Positions 24,227-34,114 of a stretch of DNA of 36,392 nt are shown here, one piece after another. Within the stretch, counting starts at the first letter, position 1. Every line of letters starts with the position of its first letter. The DNA lies in contig CAIQQN010000152.1 of the NCBI GenBank assembly GCA_903873975.1, forward strand, positions 1-36,392, given 5' to 3'. The position numbers and the translations under genes are program-made. Below the pieces are notes generated by a model. The model was not told the origin of the DNA. It made no database searches and was given only the letters and a program-made list of their open reading frames with translations. The stretch comes from an uncultured Anaerolineales bacterium. GTDB taxonomy: Bacteria > Chloroflexota > Anaerolineae > Anaerolineales > Villigracilaceae.

Positions 24227-26722
24227 ATGATGCAAATTCAACCCTTGACAGGTAAATGGCAATTTCAGCAAGTTGGGGCAGAAGAATGGTTACCAGCCAA
24301 TGTACCCGGAAGTGTCCATACAGACCTTATGACAAACGGACGTATCCCGGATCCCTTTGTGGCGGATAACGAGAAACGCGTCCAGTGGGTCGCTGAGTCC
24401 GATTGGGTGTACCGGACCAGCTTTACCTGCACAGATGAGCTACTCTCAGAGGAAAAGGTTTTGCTGGTTTGCGACGGACTGGACACACTGACGACGGTTG
24501 TCCTCAACGGTCATGAGCTTGGCCACACGGACAACATGTTCCGCCGGTATGAATGGGAGGTTAAACCATTATTAAATGCAAATGGTGCGAACGAATTGAC
24601 GATTACCTTCTCTTCATCAGTGAAATATGCGGCGAAAAGGCAAGCCATTCGTCCTCTGCCGGGTGTCCCTCAGGCGATCCCCGGCGGCCCACACCTACGC
24701 AAGGCTCCCTACCAGTTCGGCTGGGACTGGGGACCTCAGCTCCCACCGATTGGCATCTGGAAAGATATCCGCCTGGAGGGCAACAGTGGGGCCCGCCTCG
24801 CTGAGGTCCATCTGCGCCAGGACCACACCGATGGGCAGGTAACGGTCGAGGTCCGGGTTGCCGTCCAGCGGTGGGGGGAAGTGCCGCTCGTAGCGGTAGT
24901 ACAAATCACGGCACCGGATGGTAGGATCCTCGAAAAAGAAGCTGCCATTACCGCTCAGGATGATGTAATTGTGAAAGTCCCGGTTCCCAGACCTGAGCTT
25001 TGGTGGCCCAATGGCTACGGCGGGCAGCCTTTTTACCAGGTGGAAGTTTCTTTAATGCGTAGCGAGGCTTCTAATATTGGGCTGCTGGACCGAAACGTGT
25101 ACCAGGTTGGGCTGCGCAAGATCGAATTACGCCAACAGGAAGACCAGTGGGGACGCTCTTTTGGCTTTGTGGTTAACGACATACCGATCTTCGTCAAAGG
25201 CTCCAACTGGGTTCCGGCTGATTCCTTCCCTTCCCGGATTACAGACGAGCAATTGGAAGGTCTCATTCGCTCAGCAGCCGAGACACACCAGAACATGCTG
25301 CGTGTCTGGGGTGGCGGATTATATGAAGCAGAGCGATTTTACGATCTCTGCGATCGTTATGGCATCCTGGTATGGCAGGAGTTCATCTTCTCCTGCAGCA
25401 TTTACCCCCTGGACGTCCCCGACTTCCTGGAAAACGTGCGGGCGGAGGTGGTCGAGAACGTCCGCCGCCTGCGCCATCGCGCCAGCCTGGCACTCTGGTG
25501 CGGCAACAACGAGATGGAATGGGGTTGGGTTGAGTGGAATTGGAAACGTCCTGAGCATCAGGAATTGAAAGCCGCCTATGACCTGTTTTTCCACCATATG
25601 CTGCCTGAATGGTGCCTAGCCGAAGACCCGGATCACTCCTTTTGGCCCAGCTCGCCATCCTCCGATACTCCATTTGATGATCCGAACGGCCAGCGCCAGG
25701 GAGACTCCCATTACTGGGACGTTTGGCATGGGCGGAAACCCTTCACCTCTTATCGCGACCAGTACCCACGGTTCATGAGCGAATTCGGCTTCCAGGCGCT
25801 CCCACCGCTGGCGACTATCCGCACCTACGCTGATGAGGCCGACTGGAACATTACCTCTTACATCATGGAGATGCACCAGAAGAACGCCAGTGGAAACTCC
25901 CTTATGGTCGGGCAGATGCTGGACACGTTCCGCCTGCCCAAGGATTTTGTCTCGCTGGTCTATCTGAGCATGGCGCTCCAGGCTGAAGGCATCCGTTATG
26001 GCGTGGAACACTGGCGGCGCCACCCCGATCGCGTCGCCGGAACCCTGTACTGGCAGCTCAACGACTGCTGGCCGGTGGCATCCTGGTCCAGCCTGGACTA
26101 CTTTGGGCGTTGGAAGGCACTGCATTACGCCGCACGTCGCTTCTATGCACCGCTGTTGCTTTCCATCGAAGACAAACCGCCCGAACAGGGAGTTTATATC
26201 TCCAATGACCTGCTTGAGCCCTGGGAGGGAACCGTACGCTGGTCACTGGAGACGCTCGCTGGCGAGATCCTAACAATGGGAAATACACCGGTCAAGGCTG
26301 CTCCGCAGTCTGCGACCCATGTATGCACTTTGGACTTTTCTGACCGCATCTCGGATGATAACATTCGCAATCTGGTTTTCATTGCCGAACTATGGCAGGG
26401 GGAACGGTTTGTTAACAGCCAAACGGCGGGTTTCGCCCCAATCAAGCACTTGTCTCTGATCGACCCGGCAGTGACCGTGGACCTTCGTGATGAGAGGGGT
26501 CAATTGATCATCGAATTGACTTCCCGCGCTCTGGCGCTCCTGATGGAGGTTTCTCTGACAGGCGCCGACATCGTCTTTAGCGACAACTACTTTAACCTGC
26601 CTCCTGGTCGAACAGCCCGAATTACCTGCCCGCTACCAGGTGGTTGGACTCTAAGTCAGGCACAAAAAGCAATTCGCCTACGCTCCGTCTATGACTCTTA
26701 TTCACACAGTGATGCAGTTTGA
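24227..26722 (+). CDS. GH2 beta-mannosidase
   Basis: An 831-residue GH2 enzyme of the beta-mannosidase type, which removes terminal beta-linked mannose from mannooligosaccharides. The N-terminal sugar-binding domain shows WQFQQVGAEEWLPANVPGSVHTDL, the usual start of bacterial beta-mannosidases, and QFGWDWGPQLPPIGIWKDI at about residues 161-180 is diagnostic. The barrel carries RVWGGGLYEAERFYDLCD and WQEFIFSC. The predicted acid/base is E429 in WCGNNEMEWG and the nucleophile is E519 in FMSEFGF. Length is typical (820-890). No signal peptide is seen, so it is cytosolic and acts on imported oligosaccharides. Two ATG codons stand in tandem at the start (24227 and 24230); neither has a strong ribosome-binding site. 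Confidence 0.94.
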   Translation: MMQIQPLTGKWQFQQVGAEEWLPANVPGSVHTDLMTNGRIPDPFVADNEKRVQWVAESDWVYRTSFTCTDELLSEEKVLLVCDGLDTLTTVVLNGHELGHTDNMFRRYEWEVKPLLNANGANELTITFSSSVKYAAKRQAIRPLPGVPQAIPGGPHLRKAPYQFGWDWGPQLPPIGIWKDIRLEGNSGARLAEVHLRQDHTDGQVTVEVRVAVQRWGEVPLVAVVQITAPDGRILEKEAAITAQDDVIVKVPVPRPELWWPNGYGGQPFYQVEVSLMRSEASNIGLLDRNVYQVGLRKIELRQQEDQWGRSFGFVVNDIPIFVKGSNWVPADSFPSRITDEQLEGLIRSAAETHQNMLRVWGGGLYEAERFYDLCDRYGILVWQEFIFSCSIYPLDVPDFLENVRAEVVENVRRLRHRASLALWCGNNEMEWGWVEWNWKRPEHQELKAAYDLFFHHMLPEWCLAEDPDHSFWPSSPSSDTPFDDPNGQRQGDSHYWDVWHGRKPFTSYRDQYPRFMSEFGFQALPPLATIRTYADEADWNITSYIMEMHQKNASGNSLMVGQMLDTFRLPKDFVSLVYLSMALQAEGIRYGVEHWRRHPDRVAGTLYWQLNDCWPVASWSSLDYFGRWKALHYAARRFYAPLLLSIEDKPPEQGVYISNDLLEPWEGTVRWSLETLAGEILTMGNTPVKAAPQSATHVCTLDFSDRISDDNIRNLVFIAELWQGERFVNSQTAGFAPIKHLSLIDPAVTVDLRDERGQLIIELTSRALALLMEVSLTGADIVFSDNYFNLPPGRTARITCPLPGGWTLSQAQKAIRLRSVYDSYSHSDAV

Positions 26723-26726
26723 GCCT

Positions 26727-26754
26727 TTGACTTGCCAATTTGTCTCATTAGAAT
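26727..26754 (+). promoter_or_regulatory. Candidate internal promoter ahead of the GH3 gene
   Basis: TTGACT (26727-26732), a 16-base spacer and TAGAAT (26749-26754) lie between the beta-mannosidase stop and the GH3 start, giving a leader of about 58 bases. No operator palindrome is evident near it. The match is good but unproven. Confidence 0.5.
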
Positions 26755-26818
26755 ATCAATAGCTGATATCGATGCTAGCCTCCTGCTTGTAGACCAGGCT
26801 GTCAAAAAAGTGTGACTC

Positions 26819-29092
26819 ATGACTAAAGTAAACGACCTTATTAATATAATGACGATAGAAGAAAAAGCTGCCCTGTGTACCGGGGCTAGTCCCTGGACGA
26901 CGACCTCGATTGAACGCCTAGGCCTGCCGGAATTGACCGTATCGGATGGCCCGCACGGTGTGCGCCGTGTAGCAGACGTTAACGACTTTATCGCGGCAAG
27001 CCTGCCCGCCACCTGCTTCCCGACAGCTTCCTGCATGGCCTCCACCTGGGATGTGGATTTGATCCACACAATGGGGCAAGCACTGGCGGAGGAGTGTATC
27101 GCACTGAAGGTTGACGTGGTTCTTGGCCCCGGGGTGAACATGAAGCGTACTCCCCTGGGAGGGCGCAATTTCGAGTATTACTCCGAAGACCCTTACCTCG
27201 CAGGGCAGATAGCCGCCTGCTTCATCACCGGCGTGCAAAGCAAGGGCGTGGGCACTTCCCTCAAACATTTCGCTGTCAACAACCAGGAGTTCCAACGCCT
27301 TACCATAAGCGCTGAAATCGATGAACGTACCTTGCGAGAGGTTTACCTTCCTGCCTTTGAAACCGCCGTCAAGAAAGCCAAGCCCTGGACAGTGATGTGC
27401 GCCTATAACAAACTTAACGGCACCTACTGCTCCGAGAATCACAGGCTGCTGGTGGATATCCTCAAAGACGAGTGGGGCTTCGAGGGCTTTGTCGTTTCCG
27501 ACTGGGGCGCTGTACACGACCGGGTGGCTTCCTTGAAAGGTGGCTTGGATCTGGAAATGCCCGGGCCGAGAGAGCGACGGGTGAAAGCGGTCGTGGATGC
27601 TGTCCGTTCTGGTGCGCTGGTTGAATCAGTTCTGGACGAGTCGGTGCGCAGGATACTGAACATCGTTTTCAAAGCAGCCGAGACGTCCAAAGGCGGGTCA
27701 TTTGACACCGCCGCGCACCACGCTTTGGCACGCAGGATAGCTACGGAAGGCATGGTCCTGCTCAAGAACAACGGAATCCTACCTTTGAAGGAACATCAGC
27801 ACATCGCCGTTATCGGTCGCGCTGCCGAAGAGGCGCACTTCCAGGGTGGAGGCAGTTCGCACGTTAACCCCACCCAGGTGGATAACCCCTTTACTGAACT
27901 TCGAAAATTAGCAGCGAATACCGAGCTGACCTATGTTGAGGGATATCCAGCGGGCACCGCTTTCGACCAGGTTCTTATAAACCGAGCGGTCGAGGCTGCC
28001 CATACAGCGGATGTGGCTTTGCTCTTTATCGCCCTGCCGGGTTTCATAGAGTCAGAAGGCTATGACCGGGCTGACCTGGACTTAACCCCACAGCAGGTTG
28101 CGTTGATCAAAGCAGTGACGGCCACCCAGCCCAGTTCCGTCGTCATTCTTAATAATGGCGCCCCGGTGGTGATGAACGAATGGATAGACGGCACGGCTGC
28201 CGTCCTTGAGGCATGGATGATGGGACAGGCCGGTGGTGGGGCAATCGCAGATGTGCTCTATGGAAAGGTCAACCCCTCCGGCAGGCTGGCGGAGACCTTC
28301 CCGCTTAGGCTGGTAGATACACCCACCCACATTAACTTCCCCGGAGGAAACGGCGAGGTGCGTTACGGCGAGGGCATCTTCATTGGCTATCGTTATTATG
28401 ACGCCAAAGAAATACCGACGCAGTTCCCCTTTGGTTACGGGATGAGCTACACCACTTTCACTTACAAGAATCCCAAAGTGTCAGCGGCAACCTTCAGAGA
28501 TGTGGATGGCCTGACCGTTTCTGTGGACGTGACCAACACCGGCAAAGTGGCCGGCAAGGAAGTCGTCCAGGTGTACGTACACGACCAAGAATCTGGCTTG
28601 GTGCGCCCACCAAAGGAGCTCAAGGCCTTTGCCAAGGTCGAGCTCCAACCCGGTGAGACCAAGACCGTGGCCCTGGCACTCGATTTCCGCGCCTTTGCCT
28701 ATTACCATCCCGCCTACAAGCAGTGGATCACCGAGGACGGCGAATTCGACATACTAATCGGGGTTTCATCTGCCGACATCCGCTACACCCAGACCGTCAC
28801 GCTGAAGTCCACACTGGAGCTTCCCTGCCTACTGAACCGCGAATCGACCCTGCGCGACTGGATGGAAGATCCGCGCGGCAAGCGCGTCCTCGGTCCACTC
28901 TTCCAGCAAATGACTGCCCAGATGCAGGCCGCCTTTGGCGGGGGCGAAGGCGAGGGCGTTGGGATGGACACCATGGGTTTCTTGATGCAAATGCCGTTGC
29001 TGGGCGTGCTCCACTTCCAGGAACGTGCTCAGCTGATGTCGCCTGAAGATTTGGTAGATGGCTTCCTTGCGCAAGTAAGTCAAGGTAACTAG
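26819..29092 (+). CDS. GH3 beta-glucosidase/beta-xylosidase-type glycosidase
   Basis: A 757-residue GH3 enzyme expected to release terminal beta-linked glucose (or related sugars) from oligosaccharides. The barrel domain shows LTVSDGPHGVR (about residues 40-50), GPGVNMKRTPLGGRNFEYYSEDPYLAG, KHFAVNNQE, and the nucleophile D228 in FVVSDWGAVHD. The alpha/beta sandwich domain follows (IAVIGRAAEEAHFQGGGSSHV). A fibronectin-III-like domain is near residues 555-660 (VDVTNTGKVAGKEVVQVYV). The final 85 residues form a less common C-terminal extension with RDWMEDPRGKRVLGPLF and MGFLMQMPLLGVL, seen in other bacterial GH3 enzymes. No signal peptide and no PA14 insert are seen. It probably trims glucose ends in glucomannan or cello-oligosaccharides. 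Confidence 0.93.
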   Translation: MTKVNDLINIMTIEEKAALCTGASPWTTTSIERLGLPELTVSDGPHGVRRVADVNDFIAASLPATCFPTASCMASTWDVDLIHTMGQALAEECIALKVDVVLGPGVNMKRTPLGGRNFEYYSEDPYLAGQIAACFITGVQSKGVGTSLKHFAVNNQEFQRLTISAEIDERTLREVYLPAFETAVKKAKPWTVMCAYNKLNGTYCSENHRLLVDILKDEWGFEGFVVSDWGAVHDRVASLKGGLDLEMPGPRERRVKAVVDAVRSGALVESVLDESVRRILNIVFKAAETSKGGSFDTAAHHALARRIATEGMVLLKNNGILPLKEHQHIAVIGRAAEEAHFQGGGSSHVNPTQVDNPFTELRKLAANTELTYVEGYPAGTAFDQVLINRAVEAAHTADVALLFIALPGFIESEGYDRADLDLTPQQVALIKAVTATQPSSVVILNNGAPVVMNEWIDGTAAVLEAWMMGQAGGGAIADVLYGKVNPSGRLAETFPLRLVDTPTHINFPGGNGEVRYGEGIFIGYRYYDAKEIPTQFPFGYGMSYTTFTYKNPKVSAATFRDVDGLTVSVDVTNTGKVAGKEVVQVYVHDQESGLVRPPKELKAFAKVELQPGETKTVALALDFRAFAYYHPAYKQWITEDGEFDILIGVSSADIRYTQTVTLKSTLELPCLLNRESTLRDWMEDPRGKRVLGPLFQQMTAQMQAAFGGGEGEGVGMDTMGFLMQMPLLGVLHFQERAQLMSPEDLVDGFLAQVSQGN

Positions 29093-29225
29093 CTGGTCCA
29101 TGATTTCCAGAACTATTAGTCCGCGCTATTGGCAGGCATTATTTTCAGCTTGCATCTGTGGCTGAAGCCAGATCGCACTTGGAGATACCTTTTCGTTAGG
29201 CTTTTACTTACGCTGAGAGGATAAC

Positions 29226-31712
29226 ATGCAGTTTGGATATTTTGACGACGAGTGCCGTGAATACGTCATAACACGACCTGATACTCCTCTGCCATGGATC
29301 AATTACCTGGGTTGCGAGGAATATTTTGGCGTCATTTCCAACACAGCTAGCGGATATTCCTTTTATAGAGATGCACGCCTTCGCAGGCTGATCCGCTACC
29401 GTTACAACAATGCACCCCTCGATTCTGGCGGACGTTGCATCTACTTGCGGGATGACGATCCATCCAGTCCCTTATTCTGGTCCCCGAGCTGGCAGCCGGT
29501 ACGCTGTAAGCTGGACGAGTATGAGTGCCGACATGGAATGGGGTATACCACCATCCGCACCAAACTGACCGGGATCGAGGCCCAGACCCGCTTCTTTATC
29601 CCAATGGGCGGAAACCTGGAAATCTGGGAATTGACCCTGACAAACCAGCGTGAAGGACCAGCAACCTTGTCCGTTTTCTCGGCAGTAGAATTCTGCCTAT
29701 GGGACGCCCAAGACGATGCTACCAATTTCCAGCGGAATTATTCCATAGGCGAAGTTGAAGTAGTTGACGGTGTAATCTACCACAAGAGTGAATATCGCGA
29801 ACGGCGGAACCATTTCGCCTACTTTGCATGCTCCGAGCCACTGGCCGGGTTTGACACTCAGCGCGAAACCTTCCTGGGATCCTACCGGGGATGGGATTCA
29901 CCCCGGGCAGTGGAAGAAGGGCAAATGTCCAACTCGCTTGCCCTAGGTTGGCAACCGATTGGAGCCCAGCATGTCAAGGTCCAATTGAAGGCAGGGGAAC
30001 AAAAGAAAATCATCTTTGTACTGGGATACCATGAAAACGCACAGGCTGAAAAATACGATCCACCGAATTCACAAACGATCAACAAGCGTACAGTGAAGCC
30101 GGTGATTGCCCGTTATTTGCAGGTCGATGAAGTGGAAAAGGCCTTCCAGGAACTCCGGATTTACTGGGATGGTCTATTAGGGAAACTGCAGGTGAGCACA
30201 CCGGATGATCATACAAATCGGATGGTGAATATCTGGAATGCCTACCAGGTGATGGTGACGTTTAATTTCTCACGGTCAGCTTCGTATTTCGAATCAGGAA
30301 TCGGGCGCGGAATGGGCTTCCGTGATTCCAATCAGGATCTGCTAGGTTTTATGCACCTGATCCCGGAACGGGCCCGTACCCGTATCCTCGATTTAGCCTC
30401 CACCCAACTACCAAGCGGCGGAGCCTATCATCAGTACCAACCACTCACCCGGCGGGGCAATAATGATATTGGCAGCGGTTTCAACGACGATCCCCTTTGG
30501 CTGATTTTATCTGTGGTCGCTTACATTAAGGAGACGGGCGACTGGGGAATCCTCGACGCAGCCGTTCCCTATGACAACCAGGTTGGTACGGAGGAACCGC
30601 TTTACGGACACTTAAAACGTTCGATCCAATACACGATGGAACGCATTGGCCCGCATGGTCTGCCGTTGATCGGACGCGCCGACTGGAACGACTGCCTGAA
30701 TCTGAACTGTTTCTCTGATCAACCCGGTCAGTCTTTCCAGACGACGATGAATAAAGACGGCAAAGTAGCAGAAAGCGTATTCATCGCCGGGTTGTTCGTG
30801 CTGGCGGCGCAGGAAATGGTGAAATTGGGTGAGAAGTTGGAGTCTGCAAAAAATGAGGGGAAGGCTGTCGGCGACTTCTCCCTGCTTCCTTCTTACACTT
30901 TGATTGAAAAGATTGCAGAAATGGAAAAAGCCGTCTGGGCTGCCGGCTGGGACGGGGAATGGTTCCGCCGTGCCTACGATGATTTTGGCAAGCCGGTTGG
31001 TTCCAAAGAATGTGAGGAAGGACAGATATTCATCGAACCTCAGGGGATGTGCATCATGGCTGGGCTCGGAGTAGAGGATGGCCGTGCGGCCCAAGCCCTT
31101 GACTCGGTGTCGGAACGCCTGGCTACCCCGTATGGTATTGTTCTGCACCAACCGGCTTACACACACTATTACCTACATCTGGGAGAGATTTCATCCTACC
31201 CCCCTGGATACAAGGAAAATGCTGGTATTTTCTGCCACACGAATCCGTGGATCGTAATTGCTGAAGCAAAAATCGGACGCGGGGACCGTGCCTACGATTA
31301 CTACCTGCGCATCAACCCGTCAGCGCGAGAAGATTTGAGCGAAGTGCATCGCTGCGAACCATACGTCTATGCCCAGATGATTGCTGGTAAGGATGCTCCA
31401 ACGTTTGGCGAAGCCAAAAACTCCTGGCTGACCGGCACGGCAGCCTGGAACTACATCGCCATCACCCAGTGGATTTTGGGTATCCGGCCGAATTATGATG
31501 GATTGGAAATTAAGCCAGTTCTGCCATCCAATTGGAAGGGTTTTGAGGCGAGGCGGTTGTTCCGCGACGTCCGCTACCTGATCCAGGTGGAGCGACGCGG
31601 ACCCGGGAACAGCGTCCGGCTAGAGGCAGACGGGAAGCAAATAGAAGGCACAATCATACCCATCCCACATACCGGAACCAAAGAAGTACACGTACTTGCA
31701 AGGATCACCTGA
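29226..31712 (+). CDS. GH94 cellobiose phosphorylase
   Basis: An 828-residue cytosolic GH94 enzyme that splits cellobiose with phosphate into glucose-1-phosphate and glucose. Similarity to the clostridial cellobiose phosphorylase is visible along its length from memory: [43 protein letters not shown] (about residues 355-377), [28 protein letters not shown] (about 400-427), [38 protein letters not shown], and [13 protein letters not shown]. The expected general acid is the second Asp of DWND, D489. Length is close to known enzymes (about 810). A GAGAGG ribosome-binding site lies 5 bases before the ATG. The gene overlaps the next GH94 by a single base, so the pair is co-translated. Confidence 0.93.
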   Translation: MQFGYFDDECREYVITRPDTPLPWINYLGCEEYFGVISNTASGYSFYRDARLRRLIRYRYNNAPLDSGGRCIYLRDDDPSSPLFWSPSWQPVRCKLDEYECRHGMGYTTIRTKLTGIEAQTRFFIPMGGNLEIWELTLTNQREGPATLSVFSAVEFCLWDAQDDATNFQRNYSIGEVEVVDGVIYHKSEYRERRNHFAYFACSEPLAGFDTQRETFLGSYRGWDSPRAVEEGQMSNSLALGWQPIGAQHVKVQLKAGEQKKIIFVLGYHENAQAEKYDPPNSQTINKRTVKPVIARYLQVDEVEKAFQELRIYWDGLLGKLQVSTPDDHTNRMVNIWNAYQVMVTFNFSRSASYFESGIGRGMGFRDSNQDLLGFMHLIPERARTRILDLASTQLPSGGAYHQYQPLTRRGNNDIGSGFNDDPLWLILSVVAYIKETGDWGILDAAVPYDNQVGTEEPLYGHLKRSIQYTMERIGPHGLPLIGRADWNDCLNLNCFSDQPGQSFQTTMNKDGKVAESVFIAGLFVLAAQEMVKLGEKLESAKNEGKAVGDFSLLPSYTLIEKIAEMEKAVWAAGWDGEWFRRAYDDFGKPVGSKECEEGQIFIEPQGMCIMAGLGVEDGRAAQALDSVSERLATPYGIVLHQPAYTHYYLHLGEISSYPPGYKENAGIFCHTNPWIVIAEAKIGRGDRAYDYYLRINPSAREDLSEVHRCEPYVYAQMIAGKDAPTFGEAKNSWLTGTAAWNYIAITQWILGIRPNYDGLEIKPVLPSNWKGFEARRLFRDVRYLIQVERRGPGNSVRLEADGKQIEGTIIPIPHTGTKEVHVLARIT

Positions 31713-34114
31713 TGCAATACGGATATTTTGACGATAAAGCGAAAGAGTATGTCATCACCCGGCCGGATACACCTCAATCATGGAGCAATTATCTTGGCTC
31801 AACCGAGTATGGGGCAATCATCACCAACAATGCAGGCGGTTATGGATTTTACCAATCAGGAGCGCGCGGCCGTTTTCTTCGCCTGCGTTTCAACAATGTC
31901 CCTTTAGACCAACCAGGGCGTTACATCTACCTGCGGGACTGCCAGAGCAAAGACTACTGGTCAGCATCCTGGCAGCCAGTAGGAAAATCGCTTGAGCAAT
32001 ATGAATCCACATGCAGGCATGGCACTGCGTATACTGTCATCGAATCGCGCTATGCGGATATTGCCACCGAGACCACTTACTTTGTCCCAGTGGGGCAAAC
32101 ATTTGAGTACTGGAAGTTGAAAGTCACCAACGAAAGCGACCGCCCGCGCGAACTCTCACTATTTTCGTTTTGTGAGTTCACCAACCAGTGGGATACCTTC
32201 CAAGACCAGGTAAATTTGCAGTATTCACTCTTTATCATTCGCGGCGAACGAACTGCGGACAACCTATTACGCATTGCCATTCAAGATAATTTAACGCCTG
32301 AGAGTGGAAGTTTCTTCATCCATGACATTGCGCATCATGCCTGGATGGGGTTGGTTGGTGCTCCTGTGGAAGGCTTTGACACCAGCCGGGAGACTTTTCT
32401 TGGTCCCTATCGCGGTTATCATTGTCCGCTGGCGGTGGAAAGGGGAGGCTGTTTCAATAGCAGCGTTTATGGAGATAATGCCTGCGGCAGCCTGCAAACG
32501 AACTTGAGCCTTCAGCCGGGGAGCAGCCGCGAGATACTTGTCATGCTGGGTATCGGGGATGCCCGCACCACGGGAAAGAAAACGCTTTCCGCATATGGTT
32601 CCCTGGAATGTGCCGCCATTGAATTACAAACGCTAAAGGACCACTGGCATAAAAAACTGGGCAGCCTGGTGGTGGAGACACCGGACGAAGATTTCGATCA
32701 CATGGTCAATGTGTGGGGTCTGTACAATTGCCTGGTGACCTTTGCCTGGTCGCGTTCCGCCAGCTTGGTCTACAACGGTGAGCGCGATGGACTTGGTTTC
32801 CGCGATTCGGTGCAGGATATCCTCGGAGTAACAGCGGCAATTCCAGACGAGGCCAGGCAGCGATTGGAATTAATGCTTACCGGCCAGGTTTCCAATGGCG
32901 GTGCGATGCCCATTGTACAACCCTTTGAACATCACCCGGGACATGAGACGCCTCCAACACTCGAGGAATACCGCTCCGATGACTGCCTGTGGTTTTTCAA
33001 TACTGTTCCTGCCTACGTGGGAGAGACAGGTGACCTGGATTTTTATAACAAGATATTGCCTTATGCTGACGAGGGCGAAGCCTCCGTATTTAGCCATTTG
33101 CGGCAGGCTTTGGAATTCAACCTGGAACGCACCGGCAAGCACGGACTGCCCTGTGGATTGTTAGCTGACTGGAATGATTGCCTGAAACTGGGCTATTATG
33201 GCGAGAGCCTGTTTATCGCGTTTCAGGTGCGAATGGGGCTGGCAGTCTATGCTGGAATAGCAGAGCGGTTGAACAAACCCAAAGAGACCGCTTGGGCGCT
33301 GGGCATGCTCGAGAAGTTGGACGCCAGCATTCAAGCCTGCGCCTGGGACGGGGAGTGGTTCATCTGGGCTATCGGAGACGATGGCACAGTTTATGGAACA
33401 AAAGAATATGAGGAAGGCCAGATCTATTTGAACACCCAGGTCTGGTCGGTGATCAGCGGCGCAGCCACACCTGAACAGGCTATATCATGCATGCAGACTG
33501 TGAAGGAACGCCTGGCCACACCATACGGGCTGATGCTCTCTTCACCTCCCTTTGTGAATTCACCCATCGATGTCATGCGCGCAGTAGTTTTTAACCCCGG
33601 TATTAAAGAAAATGCCGGAATCTTCAACCATACCCAGGGATGGGGTATTATGGCGGAATGTATGATGGGTAATGGAGACCGGGCGTATGCATATCTCCGT
33701 GCCTTCATGCCAACCGCCTATAACACCCGTGCTGAAATCCGTCAATGCGAACCTTATGTGCAGGGTCAGACCACCTACTCGACTTATTCTCCGCGCCCCG
33801 GCAATACCCGTACGCCCTGGCTGACCGGTGCGGCAGCCTGGGCATATTTCAGTGTTACACAATACATCTTAGGCCTGCGGCCAGAGCTAGATGGTCTACG
33901 AATTGAACCGTGCATCCCGTCAGCATGGAACGGTTTTTCAGTGGTACGCAGGTTCAGGTCACACTTATACCGGATCGTTGTACACAACCCCGACCATGTT
34001 AGCCACGGAGTTATTCGCATTACGGTGAACGGGCGCGAGGTCAGAGGCAACCTGATCCCACCTGATACGGATGAAGCGGAACAATTAGTGGAAGTCTGGC
34101 TTGGAGAATTGTGA
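31712..34114 (+). CDS. Second GH94 phosphorylase, specificity unknown
   Basis: An 800-residue GH94 family member whose ATG shares its A with the stop codon of the preceding cellobiose phosphorylase (TGATG). The fold-defining blocks are present: [35 protein letters not shown] (about residues 353-366), LLADWNDCLKLGYYGES with predicted general acid D489, GIKENAGIFNH, and TPWLTGAAAWAYFSVTQYILG. The cellobiose-phosphorylase acceptor-side segments are not conserved: [18 protein letters not shown] becomes LVYNGERDGLGFRDSVQD, and the long [16 protein letters not shown] loop is replaced by a short LGYYGESLFIAFQ. CGSLQTNLSLQPGSS resembles the matching part of chitobiose phosphorylase. Candidates are phosphorolysis of another beta-linked disaccharide (such as glucosyl-mannose, laminaribiose, chitobiose, cellobionate) or of longer cello-oligosaccharides. 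It arose from an old duplication, not a recent one. Confidence 0.9.
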   Translation: MQYGYFDDKAKEYVITRPDTPQSWSNYLGSTEYGAIITNNAGGYGFYQSGARGRFLRLRFNNVPLDQPGRYIYLRDCQSKDYWSASWQPVGKSLEQYESTCRHGTAYTVIESRYADIATETTYFVPVGQTFEYWKLKVTNESDRPRELSLFSFCEFTNQWDTFQDQVNLQYSLFIIRGERTADNLLRIAIQDNLTPESGSFFIHDIAHHAWMGLVGAPVEGFDTSRETFLGPYRGYHCPLAVERGGCFNSSVYGDNACGSLQTNLSLQPGSSREILVMLGIGDARTTGKKTLSAYGSLECAAIELQTLKDHWHKKLGSLVVETPDEDFDHMVNVWGLYNCLVTFAWSRSASLVYNGERDGLGFRDSVQDILGVTAAIPDEARQRLELMLTGQVSNGGAMPIVQPFEHHPGHETPPTLEEYRSDDCLWFFNTVPAYVGETGDLDFYNKILPYADEGEASVFSHLRQALEFNLERTGKHGLPCGLLADWNDCLKLGYYGESLFIAFQVRMGLAVYAGIAERLNKPKETAWALGMLEKLDASIQACAWDGEWFIWAIGDDGTVYGTKEYEEGQIYLNTQVWSVISGAATPEQAISCMQTVKERLATPYGLMLSSPPFVNSPIDVMRAVVFNPGIKENAGIFNHTQGWGIMAECMMGNGDRAYAYLRAFMPTAYNTRAEIRQCEPYVQGQTTYSTYSPRPGNTRTPWLTGAAAWAYFSVTQYILGLRPELDGLRIEPCIPSAWNGFSVVRRFRSHLYRIVVHNPDHVSHGVIRITVNGREVRGNLIPPDTDEAEQLVEVWLGEL

